Source: a virus. From it: DNA of 22,667 nt. Below, in pieces: positions 7,144 to 15,156 of this stretch. Below the pieces are notes generated by a model. The model ran no database searches. It saw only the letters and a program-made list of their open reading frames with translations, and had not been told where the DNA came from. Position 1 is the stretch's first letter. Each line of letters opens with the position of its first letter. The DNA lies in IMG/VR virus record IMGVR_UViG_3300028194_000312, positions 1 through 22,667 of that record. The stretch is one strand, 5' to 3'. A program made the translations under genes and the position numbers.

Positions 7144-9138
7144 ATGTCAGTAAGATTAGATAAAGAAAAAGACAAATTACTAGAATCCTATGCTATAGGA
7201 ATGTTAAAAGATTTTTACTTAACAGAATACGAAACATCACCACAAGAGGCATTTAAAAGAGCGTCTATTGCATGGTCAACTTATGAAGGTGAGTTAGATG
7301 AAAATCTAGCACAACGATTATATAATTATGTTTCTAATAAATGGTTTATGTTTGCTAGTCCAGTGTTATCAAACGCACCCAATGGATCTAAAAAAGGTAA
7401 AGGACAACCGATATCTTGTTTCTTATCGTATGTTCCTGATACTTTAGAAGGTCTTATTAGTCATACATCTGAGTTGCGTTGGTTATCAGTTTATGGTGGT
7501 GGTGTTGGTGGTCATTGGTCTGATGTTCGTACAGTATCAGACATAGCGCCTGGCCCAATGCCTTTCTTACACACAGTAGACGCTGATATGATTGCATATC
7601 GTCAAGGTAAGACACGCAAGGGTTCGTATGCGGCATATATTGATATATCTCACCCTGATATTATTGAGTTCTTAAATATGCGTATTCCCACAGGTGATGT
7701 GCAACGAAAAGCACTTAACTTACATAATGCTATCAATGTTACTGATGAGTTTATGAACGCAATTACTGAGGGAATAGGCTTTAACTTACGCGACCCTAAA
7801 GATGGTAGTGTTAAAGAAACAGTAAATGCAAGAAAACTTTGGGAAAGAATACTTGAAATAAGGTTCAGAACAGGTGAACCCTATTTAAACTTTATTGATA
7901 CTGCTAATCGTGATTTACCACAACCACTAAAAGACTTAGGTTTAAAAATCAATGGGTCTAATTTATGTAATGAGATTCACTTACCGACTAGTGCAGAACG
8001 CACAGCTGTTTGTTGTCTGTCATCACTAAATCTTGAATACTATGATGATTGGAAAGATACTCCGATTGTTGCTGATTTGGTTCGTATGCTTGATAATGTT
8101 TTAAATTATTTTATTGAGAATGCTCCAGATACAATTGAACGTGCTAAGTTTAGTGCGAGTAGAGAAAGGTCAATCGGACTAGGTGCTATGGGGTTTCATA
8201 GTCTTTTACAAAAACATGGTGTTGCGTGGGAATCTGATAAAGCAAAAGAGATTAATGATGTTGTATTTAATTACATCAAGACTCAAGCTGTTGAAGAAAC
8301 AGAGCGTTTAGCATTAGAACGTGGTGCATATCCAGATGGCCCAGATTCAGGCAGAAGAAATTCACATCTTCTTGCTGTCGCACCCAATGCATCAAGTGGT
8401 GTAATACTTGCGACTAGTCCGTCTATTGAACCATTAAAGGCTAATGCATATACACATCGCACAAGAGCAGGGTCATTTTTAGTAAAGAATAAATACCTCG
8501 AATCATTATTGACACAGAAAGATGAAAACAACGATGTAAATTGGACTTCTATTATCACTAAGAAAGGTTCTGTACAACATCTACCATTTCTCACTGAAGG
8601 AGAAAAATCTGTTTTCAAAACTGCTGATGAGTTAGATCAAAATTGGGTAGTACAACACGCAGCTGATCGACAGAAGTATATCTGTCAAGGTCAGTCTGTC
8701 AATCTGTTTTTCCCAGCTGGTGCGCCTAAATCTTATGTAAATCAAGTACACCTTCGTGCGTGGAAAGAAGGACTAAAAGGTTTGTATTATCTTCGTACAG
8801 AAGCAAAACAGCGTGCTGAAAATGTATCTGAGAAAGTAGAAAGAGTTGCACTTCAAGGTGATATGCGTAGTATTGTTTATTCAAAAATAGATTGTCCATT
8901 CTGTTCTATGGCTATGGAAGAACTAAAATTACGAGGTATTCCATTTGATAAAATTGATTTAAAAGAAATAGGCAAAACTGCGGCAGAAGTAACAGGTCGT
9001 AAAGATGTAAAATCTGTACCACAAGTATATATTGATGGTGAATATGTTGGTGGATATGCAGAATTGATGGAATTTTTAAATAAACCAATAGAACAGAGCA
9101 ATGATGACGATGATGAATGCGTAGCTTGCTCTGGTTAA
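7144..9138 (+). CDS. nrdA: Ribonucleotide reductase class I alpha subunit with inserted glutaredoxin domain
   Basis: 664 aa from the ATG at 7144, chosen because AAAGGGGAT lies just upstream; a TTG at 7123 lacks this. It reduces ribonucleotides to deoxyribonucleotides with NrdB. Residues: Cys92 (PISCFLS) and Cys290/291 (TAVCCLSSLNL) for the reducing pair, Asn273-Cys275-Glu277 (SNLCNEI) as the active-site thiyl triad, and Tyr548-Tyr549 for radical transfer. The N-terminal ATP-cone is absent, so activity inhibition by dATP through that domain is not expected. Residues about 575-647 are a glutaredoxin domain: IVYSKIDCPFCSMA with CPFC at 584-587, SVPQVYIDGEYVGGY. After it comes an acidic linker and the C-terminal CVAC (659-662). 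The glutaredoxin thus lies between the catalytic body and the redox tail. Confidence 0.95.
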   Translation: MSVRLDKEKDKLLESYAIGMLKDFYLTEYETSPQEAFKRASIAWSTYEGELDENLAQRLYNYVSNKWFMFASPVLSNAPNGSKKGKGQPISCFLSYVPDTLEGLISHTSELRWLSVYGGGVGGHWSDVRTVSDIAPGPMPFLHTVDADMIAYRQGKTRKGSYAAYIDISHPDIIEFLNMRIPTGDVQRKALNLHNAINVTDEFMNAITEGIGFNLRDPKDGSVKETVNARKLWERILEIRFRTGEPYLNFIDTANRDLPQPLKDLGLKINGSNLCNEIHLPTSAERTAVCCLSSLNLEYYDDWKDTPIVADLVRMLDNVLNYFIENAPDTIERAKFSASRERSIGLGAMGFHSLLQKHGVAWESDKAKEINDVVFNYIKTQAVEETERLALERGAYPDGPDSGRRNSHLLAVAPNASSGVILATSPSIEPLKANAYTHRTRAGSFLVKNKYLESLLTQKDENNDVNWTSIITKKGSVQHLPFLTEGEKSVFKTADELDQNWVVQHAADRQKYICQGQSVNLFFPAGAPKSYVNQVHLRAWKEGLKGLYYLRTEAKQRAENVSEKVERVALQGDMRSIVYSKIDCPFCSMAMEELKLRGIPFDKIDLKEIGKTAAEVTGRKDVKSVPQVYIDGEYVGGYAELMEFLNKPIEQSNDDDDECVACSG

Positions 9139-9184
9139 TTTTTGTGTTGTAATGGTTACAAATAAAACTAAAATAGGAGAACAC

Positions 9185-10189
9185 ATGTCATTATTAGACA
9201 CATCAAAGAGTTATCGTCCATTTCACTATCCGTGGGCTGTTGAACTAACAAAAAAACATGAAGAAATTCATTGGGTAGAAGATGAAGCAGAACTATCTGA
9301 AGATGTACAAGATTGGAAAACAAAATTAACTGAAAATGAAAAAGATTTTGTGACTCAAATTCTTCGTTTGTTCACACAATCTGATGTACAGGTTGGTGAC
9401 AATTATCACGAACTAATGATTCCAAAATTTAAGAACAATGAGATTCGCAATATGCTTGCATCATTCGCTAATCGTGAGGGTGTTCATCAACGTGCATATG
9501 CTTTGTTAAATGACACTTTAGGATTACCAGATGAGGAGTTTCATACATTCCTTGAGTATTCTGAGATGTCTGACAAGTTAGACTTTATGAAAGAAGGTAG
9601 CATTAATTCACATACAGGTCTTGCTCTCATTTTAGCTCAATCAGTATTTAATGAAGGTATGTCCTTATTTGCATCGTTCGTTATGTTACTAAACTTCCAG
9701 CGTTTCGGTAAGATGAAAGGTATGGGTACTATTGTTGAGTGGTCTATTCGTGATGAAACTATGCATGTTCAAGGTAATGCTAAGTTGTTTCGTGAGTTTG
9801 TAGAAGAACACCCACGCATTGTAAATGATGAGTTGAAGTCTAAAGTTTATGAAATGGCAACTAACGCTGTTAAACTAGAAGATAAATTTATTAAGTTAGC
9901 ATTTAGTGGTCACGACCAAGAAGGTATTACTGAAAAAGATGTCAAACAATACATTCGTCATATTGCTGATCGTAGACTATTACAATTGGGTATGAAACCT
10001 AAATTTAAAGTAAAAGACAATCCAATGCCATGGCTAGATTGGGTATTGAATGGTGCATCACACGACAACTTCTTTGAAAAAAGGGTTACTGAATATTCTG
10101 TAAATGGTATGGAAGGTGATTGGGGTTGGGTAGAAAATACTCCAGAAGGTGAAGTTTGTGGTTTAGATGGTCAGGGGTGTGCCGCTTAA
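9185..10189 (+). CDS. nrdB: Ribonucleotide reductase class I beta subunit
   Basis: 334 aa from the ATG at 9185, preceded by TAGGAGA; an ATG at 9152 has no ribosome site. It houses the di-iron/tyrosyl radical cofactor used by NrdA. Ligand pattern: Asp67, Glu98 and His101 with radical Tyr105 (EGVHQRAY), Glu157 (FNEGMSLF), Glu191 and His194 (RDETMHVQG). All expected residues are present, so it should be active. The C-terminus, which in this family docks to NrdA, is EVCGLDGQGCAA with two cysteines, unlike the hydrophobic tail of E. coli NrdB. The stop codon shares one base with the next ATG (TAATG). A 6-bp inverted repeat (9147-9161) lies in the nrdA-nrdB gap. Confidence 0.95.
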   Translation: MSLLDTSKSYRPFHYPWAVELTKKHEEIHWVEDEAELSEDVQDWKTKLTENEKDFVTQILRLFTQSDVQVGDNYHELMIPKFKNNEIRNMLASFANREGVHQRAYALLNDTLGLPDEEFHTFLEYSEMSDKLDFMKEGSINSHTGLALILAQSVFNEGMSLFASFVMLLNFQRFGKMKGMGTIVEWSIRDETMHVQGNAKLFREFVEEHPRIVNDELKSKVYEMATNAVKLEDKFIKLAFSGHDQEGITEKDVKQYIRHIADRRLLQLGMKPKFKVKDNPMPWLDWVLNGASHDNFFEKRVTEYSVNGMEGDWGWVENTPEGEVCGLDGQGCAA

Positions 10190-10617
10190 TGAACAAATGG
10201 CAAAACGCTTACATGATTACCGCAGAAACCTTTGCCGAGTTATCTACAGCCAATAAATTAAAAGTAGGTGCGATTATTGTAAAAGATAATCGTATCATTT
10301 CTATTGGGTATAATGGTACACCTTCGGGTTGGGATAATGCTTGTGAAGTAAGCTTTCCACAACATGATATAGGATTTCCAGCAGAAATTACAAAACCAGA
10401 AGTAATACATGCTGAAGCTAATGCGATAAGTAAACTTGCTAGGTCAATAGAAAGTGGTTTAGATTCTGACATATATATAACACATGCACCATGTATGAGT
10501 TGTTCAAAGTTGATCTATGGTTCTGGAATAAAGAATGTATATTATAGAGAAGTTTACAGAAAAACTGATGGAATAGAATTTTTAAATTCCTGTAACATAG
10601 GGGTAAAACAGTTGTGA
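10189..10617 (+). CDS. cd: dCMP deaminase
   Basis: 142 aa from the ATG at 10189, which overlaps the nrdB stop by one base. It converts dCMP to dUMP, the substrate of thymidylate synthase. The zinc and catalytic signature is HAEANAI (His74, Glu76) and PCMSC (Cys102, Cys105); VGAIIVKDNRIISIGYNGTPSG is the usual substrate-binding front half. It is shorter than T4 gene cd product (193 aa) and lacks the extra structural-zinc insert. It works with NrdAB upstream and ThyX/SHMT downstream in pyrimidine dNTP supply. It overlaps the following GTG-started zinc-ribbon ORF. Confidence 0.9.
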   Translation: MNKWQNAYMITAETFAELSTANKLKVGAIIVKDNRIISIGYNGTPSGWDNACEVSFPQHDIGFPAEITKPEVIHAEANAISKLARSIESGLDSDIYITHAPCMSCSKLIYGSGIKNVYYREVYRKTDGIEFLNSCNIGVKQL

Positions 10618-10778
10618 AACTTATCGTGTGTGAATCTTGTGAAGCAGAATACCATATAAAACACAACATGGAGCCCCGACTATACAAAGTAACTTTTTGT
10701 TCATTTTGTGGATATGAACTTGACGAAACATTTGAATTTATAGAAGAAGTAGAGGATGATGAGAATGACATCTGGTAG
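10614..10778 (+). CDS. Small zinc-ribbon protein
   Basis: 54 aa, starting at a GTG (10614) that overlaps the dCMP deaminase stop codon in the form GTGA. Two CxxC knuckles are visible: VCESC (Cys6, Cys9) and FCSFC (Cys29, Cys32), with 19 residues between, as in small zinc ribbons. The tail is strongly acidic. Translational coupling to the deaminase is likely from the overlap. Function is unknown; such ribbons in phages may bind nucleic acid or a host protein. The next ORF begins inside its last codons, another tight overlap. Confidence 0.7.
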   Translation: MKLIVCESCEAEYHIKHNMEPRLYKVTFCSFCGYELDETFEFIEEVEDDENDIW

Positions 10779-10950
10779 AGATTATGGTGGAAAAGGTAGT
10801 ATGCAAAGACCCATAAATAGTAGAGAACAATTTGATAAGAATTGGGATTCTATATTTGGGAAATGTGATAATGAAAAAAGCAATGGAATTGATGACAATT
10901 CCAACAAAGTGGACACATCAAGGAAAGATAGTAGAACAACTACCAGATGA
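10765..10950 (+). CDS. Small conserved phage protein, unknown
   Basis: 61 aa from the ATG at 10765, preferred because AGAGG lies about 9 nt upstream (ATGs at 10756 and 10759 are alternatives). The segment GSMQRPINSREQFDKNWDSIFGK resembles small proteins I recall from marine T4-like phages that end shortly after a WDxIFGK motif. The remaining Ser/Thr/Arg/Asn-rich residues 36-61 overlap the start of the next gene by 80 nt and look less constrained. No function can be assigned. Confidence 0.55.
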   Translation: MTSGRDYGGKGSMQRPINSREQFDKNWDSIFGKCDNEKSNGIDDNSNKVDTSRKDSRTTTR

Positions 10951-11338
10951 TTGCGAGGGATTTGTTTATCTCATAACTAATCTTGCTAACAACAGAAAGT
11001 ATATTGGTAAGAAACTCGCAAGGTTTAAAGTTACTAGACCACCACTTAAAGGCAGAACAAATAAAAGACGCTCAACAAAAGAAAGTGATTGGAGAGATTA
11101 TTGGGGTTCTTCTGAACACTTGAACGCTGATGTTATATCGTTTGGTGAAGATAAATTTACCAGAGAAATTTTACATTATTGTTCAAGTAGAGGAATATTA
11201 AGTTACTTAGAAGCAAAAGAACAATTTGACAGAAGGGTTCTAGAAACTGATGAATACTATAATGGTATTATCAATGTTAGAATAGGAAGCTCAAAGATGT
11301 TACAAGAACATTTGAGGATACATAATGGACAACAATGA
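10871..11338 (+). CDS. GIY-YIG-like nuclease-family protein
   Basis: 155 aa from the ATG at 10871 (an upstream in-frame ATG at 10832 would overlap the previous gene more deeply). The signature is GFVYLITNLANNRKYIGKK (30-48), in which FVY and YIG match the GIY-YIG pair, followed by a basic stretch (KGRTNKRRSTKESDWRDYWGSS) and Glu114 in SYLEAKEQF as the possible metal ligand. This pattern is common in small phage GIY-YIG proteins annotated as putative endonucleases. It may be a homing-type or repair nuclease; catalytic competence cannot be judged. It overlaps the methyltransferase gene by 14 nt. Confidence 0.65.
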   Translation: MKKAMELMTIPTKWTHQGKIVEQLPDDCEGFVYLITNLANNRKYIGKKLARFKVTRPPLKGRTNKRRSTKESDWRDYWGSSEHLNADVISFGEDKFTREILHYCSSRGILSYLEAKEQFDRRVLETDEYYNGIINVRIGSSKMLQEHLRIHNGQQ

Positions 11339-11915
11339 TTGGATAGATCAGTATAAACAATTTCACGCAGACCAAAATACCAATTATCCCGGCAACAATC
11401 TTAAACCGCAACTACAACATATTTTAGATTTGATAAAAGATATGAAACCAGAAACTCTATTAGACTTTGGTTGTGGTAAAGGTCAACAGTATTCTAAATG
11501 GAAACACCACAAAGATATGGGTATCATGCCAACTCTGTATGACCCAGCAGTACCAGAGTTTGAAACCTTACCAGATGGCCCTTTTGATGGTATCATCTCT
11601 ACTGATGTATTAGAACACATTCCCGAAGAACAAATCCCAGAAACAATTAATATGATTACCAAAAGAGCTGATAAGTTTGTATTCCTTGCAATTGCAACTT
11701 CACCAGCAATAGCAATCCTACCCAATGGTGAGAATGCACACTGTACACGAAAACCCATTTCTTGGTGGACAGAAATGTATGAAAAATATTCCTATAAACG
11801 AGTGTATACTCACATCAAAACTTACGGAGATTTTAATGGATATTCTATACTAAATGAAGATTTATACATGGAATATTTCCTAAATAATTTAAAGTTAGAT
11901 AAGAAAACCTCTTGA
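11325..11915 (+). CDS. Class I SAM-dependent methyltransferase
   Basis: 196 aa. The S-adenosylmethionine-binding motif I is LLDFGCGKG (45-53, Asp47), followed at the expected distance by TLYDPAVPEF (acidic residue for ribose binding) and DGIISTDVLEHIPEEQ, the usual post-II/IV segment of small-molecule methyltransferases. HCTRKPISWW is conserved in related phage proteins as I recall. There is no DPPY or other DNA-methyltransferase motif, so the target is probably not an adenine or cytosine in DNA. The substrate is unknown. It is the last gene before the promoter at 11912. Confidence 0.8.
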   Translation: MDNNDWIDQYKQFHADQNTNYPGNNLKPQLQHILDLIKDMKPETLLDFGCGKGQQYSKWKHHKDMGIMPTLYDPAVPEFETLPDGPFDGIISTDVLEHIPEEQIPETINMITKRADKFVFLAIATSPAIAILPNGENAHCTRKPISWWTEMYEKYSYKRVYTHIKTYGDFNGYSILNEDLYMEYFLNNLKLDKKTS

Positions 11916-11940
11916 CTTTATACTTTTGTTGTGTTATTAT
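11912..11940 (+). promoter_or_regulatory. sigma70-type promoter (TTGACT-N17-TATTAT)
   Basis: TTGACT at 11912-11917 and TATTAT at 11935-11940, 17-nt spacer. A perfect 14-bp palindrome (TTATGTATACATAA, 11937-11950) overlaps the -10 box and the predicted start, a possible operator. It serves the short-gene run beginning at 11971. Confidence 0.7.
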
Positions 11941-11970
11941 GTATACATAAGATAATAAAAGGAGAGAATA

Positions 11971-12132
11971 ATGAGCAAAATGAATGAAATATCTTTGGAC
12001 ATTCAAGAGTTTGTTAATGATAATTTAGGAAAAAAGTCTGTTGATGAAATTCTTAATGATGTCAAGAAAACATTTCAAATGTCTTTTGCTGTTGAATATG
12101 CAAAAGAATATATCGAGGAGGTGTATCCATGA
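11971..12132 (+). CDS. Small unknown protein (53 aa)
   Basis: 53 aa, first gene after the 11912 promoter, with AAAAGGAGAG just upstream. It is a charged, probably helical protein (SVDEILNDVKKTFQ, AVEYAKEYIEEVYP) without Cys or a membrane segment. Its stop overlaps the next ATG as ATGA, with GAGGAGGTG as the internal ribosome site, so the two are likely translated together. I recognise no family. Confidence 0.7.
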   Translation: MSKMNEISLDIQEFVNDNLGKKSVDEILNDVKKTFQMSFAVEYAKEYIEEVYP

Positions 12133-12320
12133 TTGACACATATACCGCAACAATCATTTCACTTGTAGCTTGTTTTGGCACTTATCTGTGGGGAAGAAGT
12201 TCTGCTACTGAACCTGTAACTGAAAAACTATTAAATATTTTAGAAGAACAGGGTTTTATTAAAATTAAAGTCAATCCCGAAACTGGCGAAAAAGAGTTAC
12301 AAAAGGTTAAATGTATTTAA
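12129..12320 (+). CDS. Small single-pass membrane protein
   Basis: 63 aa. Residues 6-21 are a membrane helix (ATIISLVACFGTYLWG); the rest is a charged cytoplasmic-type tail with a short LLNILEEQGFIKIKVNPETG segment that is likely a small helix-strand unit. GAGGAGG precedes the start. The ATGA overlap couples it to the 53-aa gene. Similar small anchored proteins occur in marine T4-like phages; function unknown. Confidence 0.65.
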   Translation: MIDTYTATIISLVACFGTYLWGRSSATEPVTEKLLNILEEQGFIKIKVNPETGEKELQKVKCI

Positions 12321-12344
12321 TTTATATTATGGAAGTAATTGAAA

Positions 12345-12791
12345 ATGACTAAAAAAGTTAAAGAAAGTTTACCTAATCACAAAGATTGGAAACCAAGTAA
12401 ACCTCGTAAAAAACGCAAGCCCTTGACCCCAGAACAAAGGTCTGCGGCTATTGAACGACTTGCATTAGCTCGTGCTGCAAGAAAACCAGCTGTAAATTCT
12501 TCTGTCCATAGTTCTTTATTAGGACTACCAGAAGATCACTTTTTACATCCTAGTAAAGTTAAGTCTTGGATTAAAACTCAAAAAAGTATTTTAAACGAAG
12601 AAAAAAGCAGTGTCAGGAAAGGTGTTTCTGGTGCAATCGCAAAAGTTGCTGACATAGAAGGTTACATTCGTCATTGTAATGCTTATCTTAAAACAGGCGA
12701 TTGGTGTGATGATCGTTATGGAGAACATCAAGAAGGACGAGTCAAATGGAAAACGATAACACCGAAGGGCCCAGTAGTAACAAAAAAATAA
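12345..12791 (+). CDS. Basic phage protein, unknown
   Basis: 148 aa from the ATG at 12345 (GGAAG about 10 nt upstream; a TTG at 12339 is the alternative). The N-terminal half is very basic (KPSKPRKKRKPLTPEQRSAA, then IERLALARAARK), which suggests nucleic-acid binding. The middle contains GLPEDHFLHPSKVKSWIKTQK, and the C-terminal half has VADIEGYIRHCNAYLKTGDWCDDRYGE, a conserved-looking block with two cysteines. I recall homologues of unknown function in cyanophage-type genomes. The last 46 nt overlap the next gene. Confidence 0.65.
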   Translation: MTKKVKESLPNHKDWKPSKPRKKRKPLTPEQRSAAIERLALARAARKPAVNSSVHSSLLGLPEDHFLHPSKVKSWIKTQKSILNEEKSSVRKGVSGAIAKVADIEGYIRHCNAYLKTGDWCDDRYGEHQEGRVKWKTITPKGPVVTKK

Positions 12792-13159
12792 AGAACAATG
12801 TAGTAAAAGGCCCATGGCTAGACAAAGAAGAAATGTCTAATTTGTATGATGAAAGTAAGAAAATTGCAAATGACATAGAAGTGATTGATGGCATTACAAG
12901 TCAACTTATAATTCCATTGATACACAAATTTAATGAAGAAGGTTTTGATTTAACTTCACCTGAGTTTTTAAAAGAAATTGGATATATAAATGAGGTGGTA
13001 AAATCTATGCTTTATAGGAAGTTTGATTATGGACACACTATGAGTGTATTCATTGATAATCTTATGATAGCCAAAGATGGTATCATATCAATAGATAAAG
13101 ACATGCTAGATGACATGTTAGATGTTATGGAAGAAAGTTATGAACAACCTATCGAGTGA
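12746..13159 (+). CDS. Conserved phage protein, unknown
   Basis: 137 aa. Starts within the previous gene, with AAGGA upstream. Acidic and mainly helical; the segment FLKEIGYINEVVKSMLYRKFDYGHTMSVFIDNLM is reminiscent of a recurring protein in marine T4-like phages in this genome neighbourhood. There are no cysteine clusters, membrane segments or catalytic motifs. It overlaps the downstream oxygenase gene by 20 nt. No function is assigned. Confidence 0.6.
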   Translation: MENDNTEGPSSNKKIKNNVVKGPWLDKEEMSNLYDESKKIANDIEVIDGITSQLIIPLIHKFNEEGFDLTSPEFLKEIGYINEVVKSMLYRKFDYGHTMSVFIDNLMIAKDGIISIDKDMLDDMLDVMEESYEQPIE

Positions 13160-13811
13160 TCCCATTGTATGGGAAAATTTTAGTCCTACAATTTTGGAAT
13201 TTGAATTACCAGAAAAATTTACTTCATTAGTTAATCTTGCAGGAGATGCAGTATTAGGTGATGAAAGTCTTTCTAAGAAATTTGATTTTTCTGAAAACCT
13301 TGTTGGTAAGGTATCAAAAGAAATAAAAATTCCTGCTTATGATAAAGAAGAAACTAAGTATTTGTCAGACACAATCAAAGAAGGCTGTCTAGGATATCTT
13401 AAACACATGGAAGTTGTCAATCGTGCGTATGGTTGGTCTAAGATTTCAAAGGGTAAACAACCCACCATTGATAACATTCATCTTGCACAGAGTTGGATTG
13501 TAAGTCAGTATAAACACGAATACAATCCATGGCATACACACAGTGGTAACTTTTCTGGTGTTATCTATCTAAAGATACCAAAAGATATGCATAAAGAAAA
13601 TGATAAAGAATTTAAAGATCACTATCCAGCAACAGGTCTGATTGAATTTATGTATGGTGAAAAATCAGACTTTAGAAGTGACAATCTTAAATTTGTTCCA
13701 AAAGTTGGAATGATGTTAATATTCCCATCTTGGTTAAAACATACTGTTTATCCATTTTATTCTGATGGTGAAAGAAGGAGCATGAGCTTTAACGCACATT
13801 ATAAATTATGA
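13140..13811 (+). CDS. 2-oxoglutarate/Fe(II)-dependent oxygenase-like protein
   Basis: 223 aa from the ATG at 13140, chosen for GGAAGA 5-6 nt upstream (an ATG at 13122 is possible). The metal site is visible: NPWHTHSGNFSGVIYLKIP with His132 and His134, then PSWLKHTVYPF with His201, and Arg212/213 (GERRSMSFNAH) for 2-oxoglutarate binding. This is the common phage 2OG-Fe(II) oxygenase arrangement on a double-stranded beta-helix. The first ligand pair reads HTH rather than HxD; related phage proteins often have HxH. Substrate unknown; protein, tail or nucleotide hydroxylation are all conceivable. Its end overlaps the RNase H start by 4 nt. Confidence 0.78.
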   Translation: MNNLSSDPIVWENFSPTILEFELPEKFTSLVNLAGDAVLGDESLSKKFDFSENLVGKVSKEIKIPAYDKEETKYLSDTIKEGCLGYLKHMEVVNRAYGWSKISKGKQPTIDNIHLAQSWIVSQYKHEYNPWHTHSGNFSGVIYLKIPKDMHKENDKEFKDHYPATGLIEFMYGEKSDFRSDNLKFVPKVGMMLIFPSWLKHTVYPFYSDGERRSMSFNAHYKL

Positions 13812-14647
13812 TAATTATTGATATGAATCAAATCACAGTAGCTAGTCTAATGATGCATTTGAATATGACTAAATCTAAAGAACCAGATGAGAACATTGTA
13901 AGACACATGATTCTCAATTCGGTTCGTATGTATCGCACTCAATTTACTGAGGAATATGGTGAGGTTGTACTTGCTTATGATTCCAAACATTATTGGAGGC
14001 GTGACTTCTTTCCTAACTACAAAGCAAGTCGTAGGAAAGGTAGAGAAAAATCTGACTTGGATTGGGATGCAATCTTTGAAGTTCTGAATAAAATTAAAGC
14101 AGAGTTCAAAGATAACTTACCATATAAGTACCTTGAAGTTTATGGTGCAGAAGCTGATGACATTATTGCTACTCTTGTGAAAAACAAGAAAGAACCAATT
14201 ATGATTGTTTCTGGAGATAAAGACTTTATTCAGTTACAAAAATATTCTGATGTAAATCAATTTTCACCCATTCTCAAGAAGTATGTAAATGGATATAATC
14301 CAGATACCTATATAAAGGAACACATACTTAAAGGCGACACTAGTGATGGAGTGCCTAATGTTCTATCACCTGATAACACTTTTGTAGATGGATTAAGACA
14401 AAAACCTTTAACAAAGAAAAAGATTGAAAGCTGGTTGAATGCAAATATTGATGATTTACCTGATGAAGTTAAAAGAAATTACCAAAGGAATGAAACTCTT
14501 ATCAGTCTTGATAAGATTCCATCTGAGTTGGAAACTGAAATTAATGAAGTTTTTGACAATGCTCCCTGTGGCAATCGAAGTAAACTATTAAATTATTTTA
14601 TACAATCTAGATTGAAAAATCTTACTGAAACAATTGGAGAATTTTAA
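13808..14647 (+). CDS. rnh: T4-type RNase H (5'-3' exonuclease, FEN-1 family)
   Basis: 279 aa (T4 Rnh is 305). In T4 this enzyme removes RNA primers and adjacent DNA from lagging strands. Acidic metal-site residues are in order: Asp5 (MIIIDMN), Asp58 (LAYDSKHYWRRDFFPNYKASR), Glu115, Asp117 and Asp118 (GAEADDIIATL), Asp137 and Asp139 (VSGDKDFIQLQ), and Asp177/Asp180 (GDTSDGVPN). The helix-hairpin-helix-like GDTSDGVPN segment and the RRKGR arch region are intact, so it should be active. It follows the oxygenase with an ATGA overlap. Confidence 0.9.
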   Translation: MIIIDMNQITVASLMMHLNMTKSKEPDENIVRHMILNSVRMYRTQFTEEYGEVVLAYDSKHYWRRDFFPNYKASRRKGREKSDLDWDAIFEVLNKIKAEFKDNLPYKYLEVYGAEADDIIATLVKNKKEPIMIVSGDKDFIQLQKYSDVNQFSPILKKYVNGYNPDTYIKEHILKGDTSDGVPNVLSPDNTFVDGLRQKPLTKKKIESWLNANIDDLPDEVKRNYQRNETLISLDKIPSELETEINEVFDNAPCGNRSKLLNYFIQSRLKNLTETIGEF

Positions 14648-14649
14648 AC

Positions 14650-15156
14650 ATGGCTAACCCTGTAGAAGTATACACACCGCTCTTTTCAGAAATACTTGAA
14701 AAAGTAGCAAAAGCAAAAACTAAAGCACAGAAGGTTCAACTCCTTCAAAAACATAATACTGATTCATTAAGAATGTTTTTGAAATCTGGATTTGATCCTA
14801 AATTAGAATGGGTATTCCCAGAAGGTGAAGTTCCTTATACACCTAATGATGCACCAGAAGGTACAGAACATACAGTGCTTTCAATGGAATCAAAAAAACT
14901 ATGGCATTTCATTAAAGGTGCTGACCCCAAAACTCGTCAAGTACAAAAAGAAAGCATGTTCTTTCAGTTACTAGAGTCGTTACACGAAAGTGAAGCAAAA
15001 CTTTTGGTTCATGCAAAGGATAAAAAACTACATCAAGTCTACAAAGGCTTATCTTCAAAAGTAGTTCAAGAAGCATTTGGTTGGGATGAAAACTTTGTAG
15101 TTCCTGCTCCAGAAGTATATCCACAAGGTTCTCGTTCTGCTAATGGCCATGACTAA
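14650..15156 (+). CDS. Conserved marine T4-like phage protein, unknown (possibly DUF6433)
   Basis: 168 aa; GGAGA lies about 9 nt before the ATG. Pattern: EILEKVAKAKTKAQKVQLLQ, RMFLKSGFDPKLEWVFPEG, then an FFQLLESLHESEAKLLVHAKDKKL block and a C-terminal KVVQEAFGWDENF. I recall this arrangement from a family common in cyanophages and pelagiphages that carries a DUF number, which I believe is DUF6433. No enzymatic motif is visible. The SHMT start overlaps its last 14 nt. Confidence 0.7.
   Translation: MANPVEVYTPLFSEILEKVAKAKTKAQKVQLLQKHNTDSLRMFLKSGFDPKLEWVFPEGEVPYTPNDAPEGTEHTVLSMESKKLWHFIKGADPKTRQVQKESMFFQLLESLHESEAKLLVHAKDKKLHQVYKGLSSKVVQEAFGWDENFVVPAPEVYPQGSRSANGHD

Noticed and set aside
8283-8618. 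Antisense open frame inside nrdA
   Set aside because: It lies within well-conserved NrdA sequence and shows no motif or ribosome site.
9147-9161. Inverted repeat TTGTAA-TGG-TTACAA between nrdA and nrdB as a regulatory site
   Set aside because: Only 6 bp with a 3-nt loop in AT-rich sequence; could be chance.
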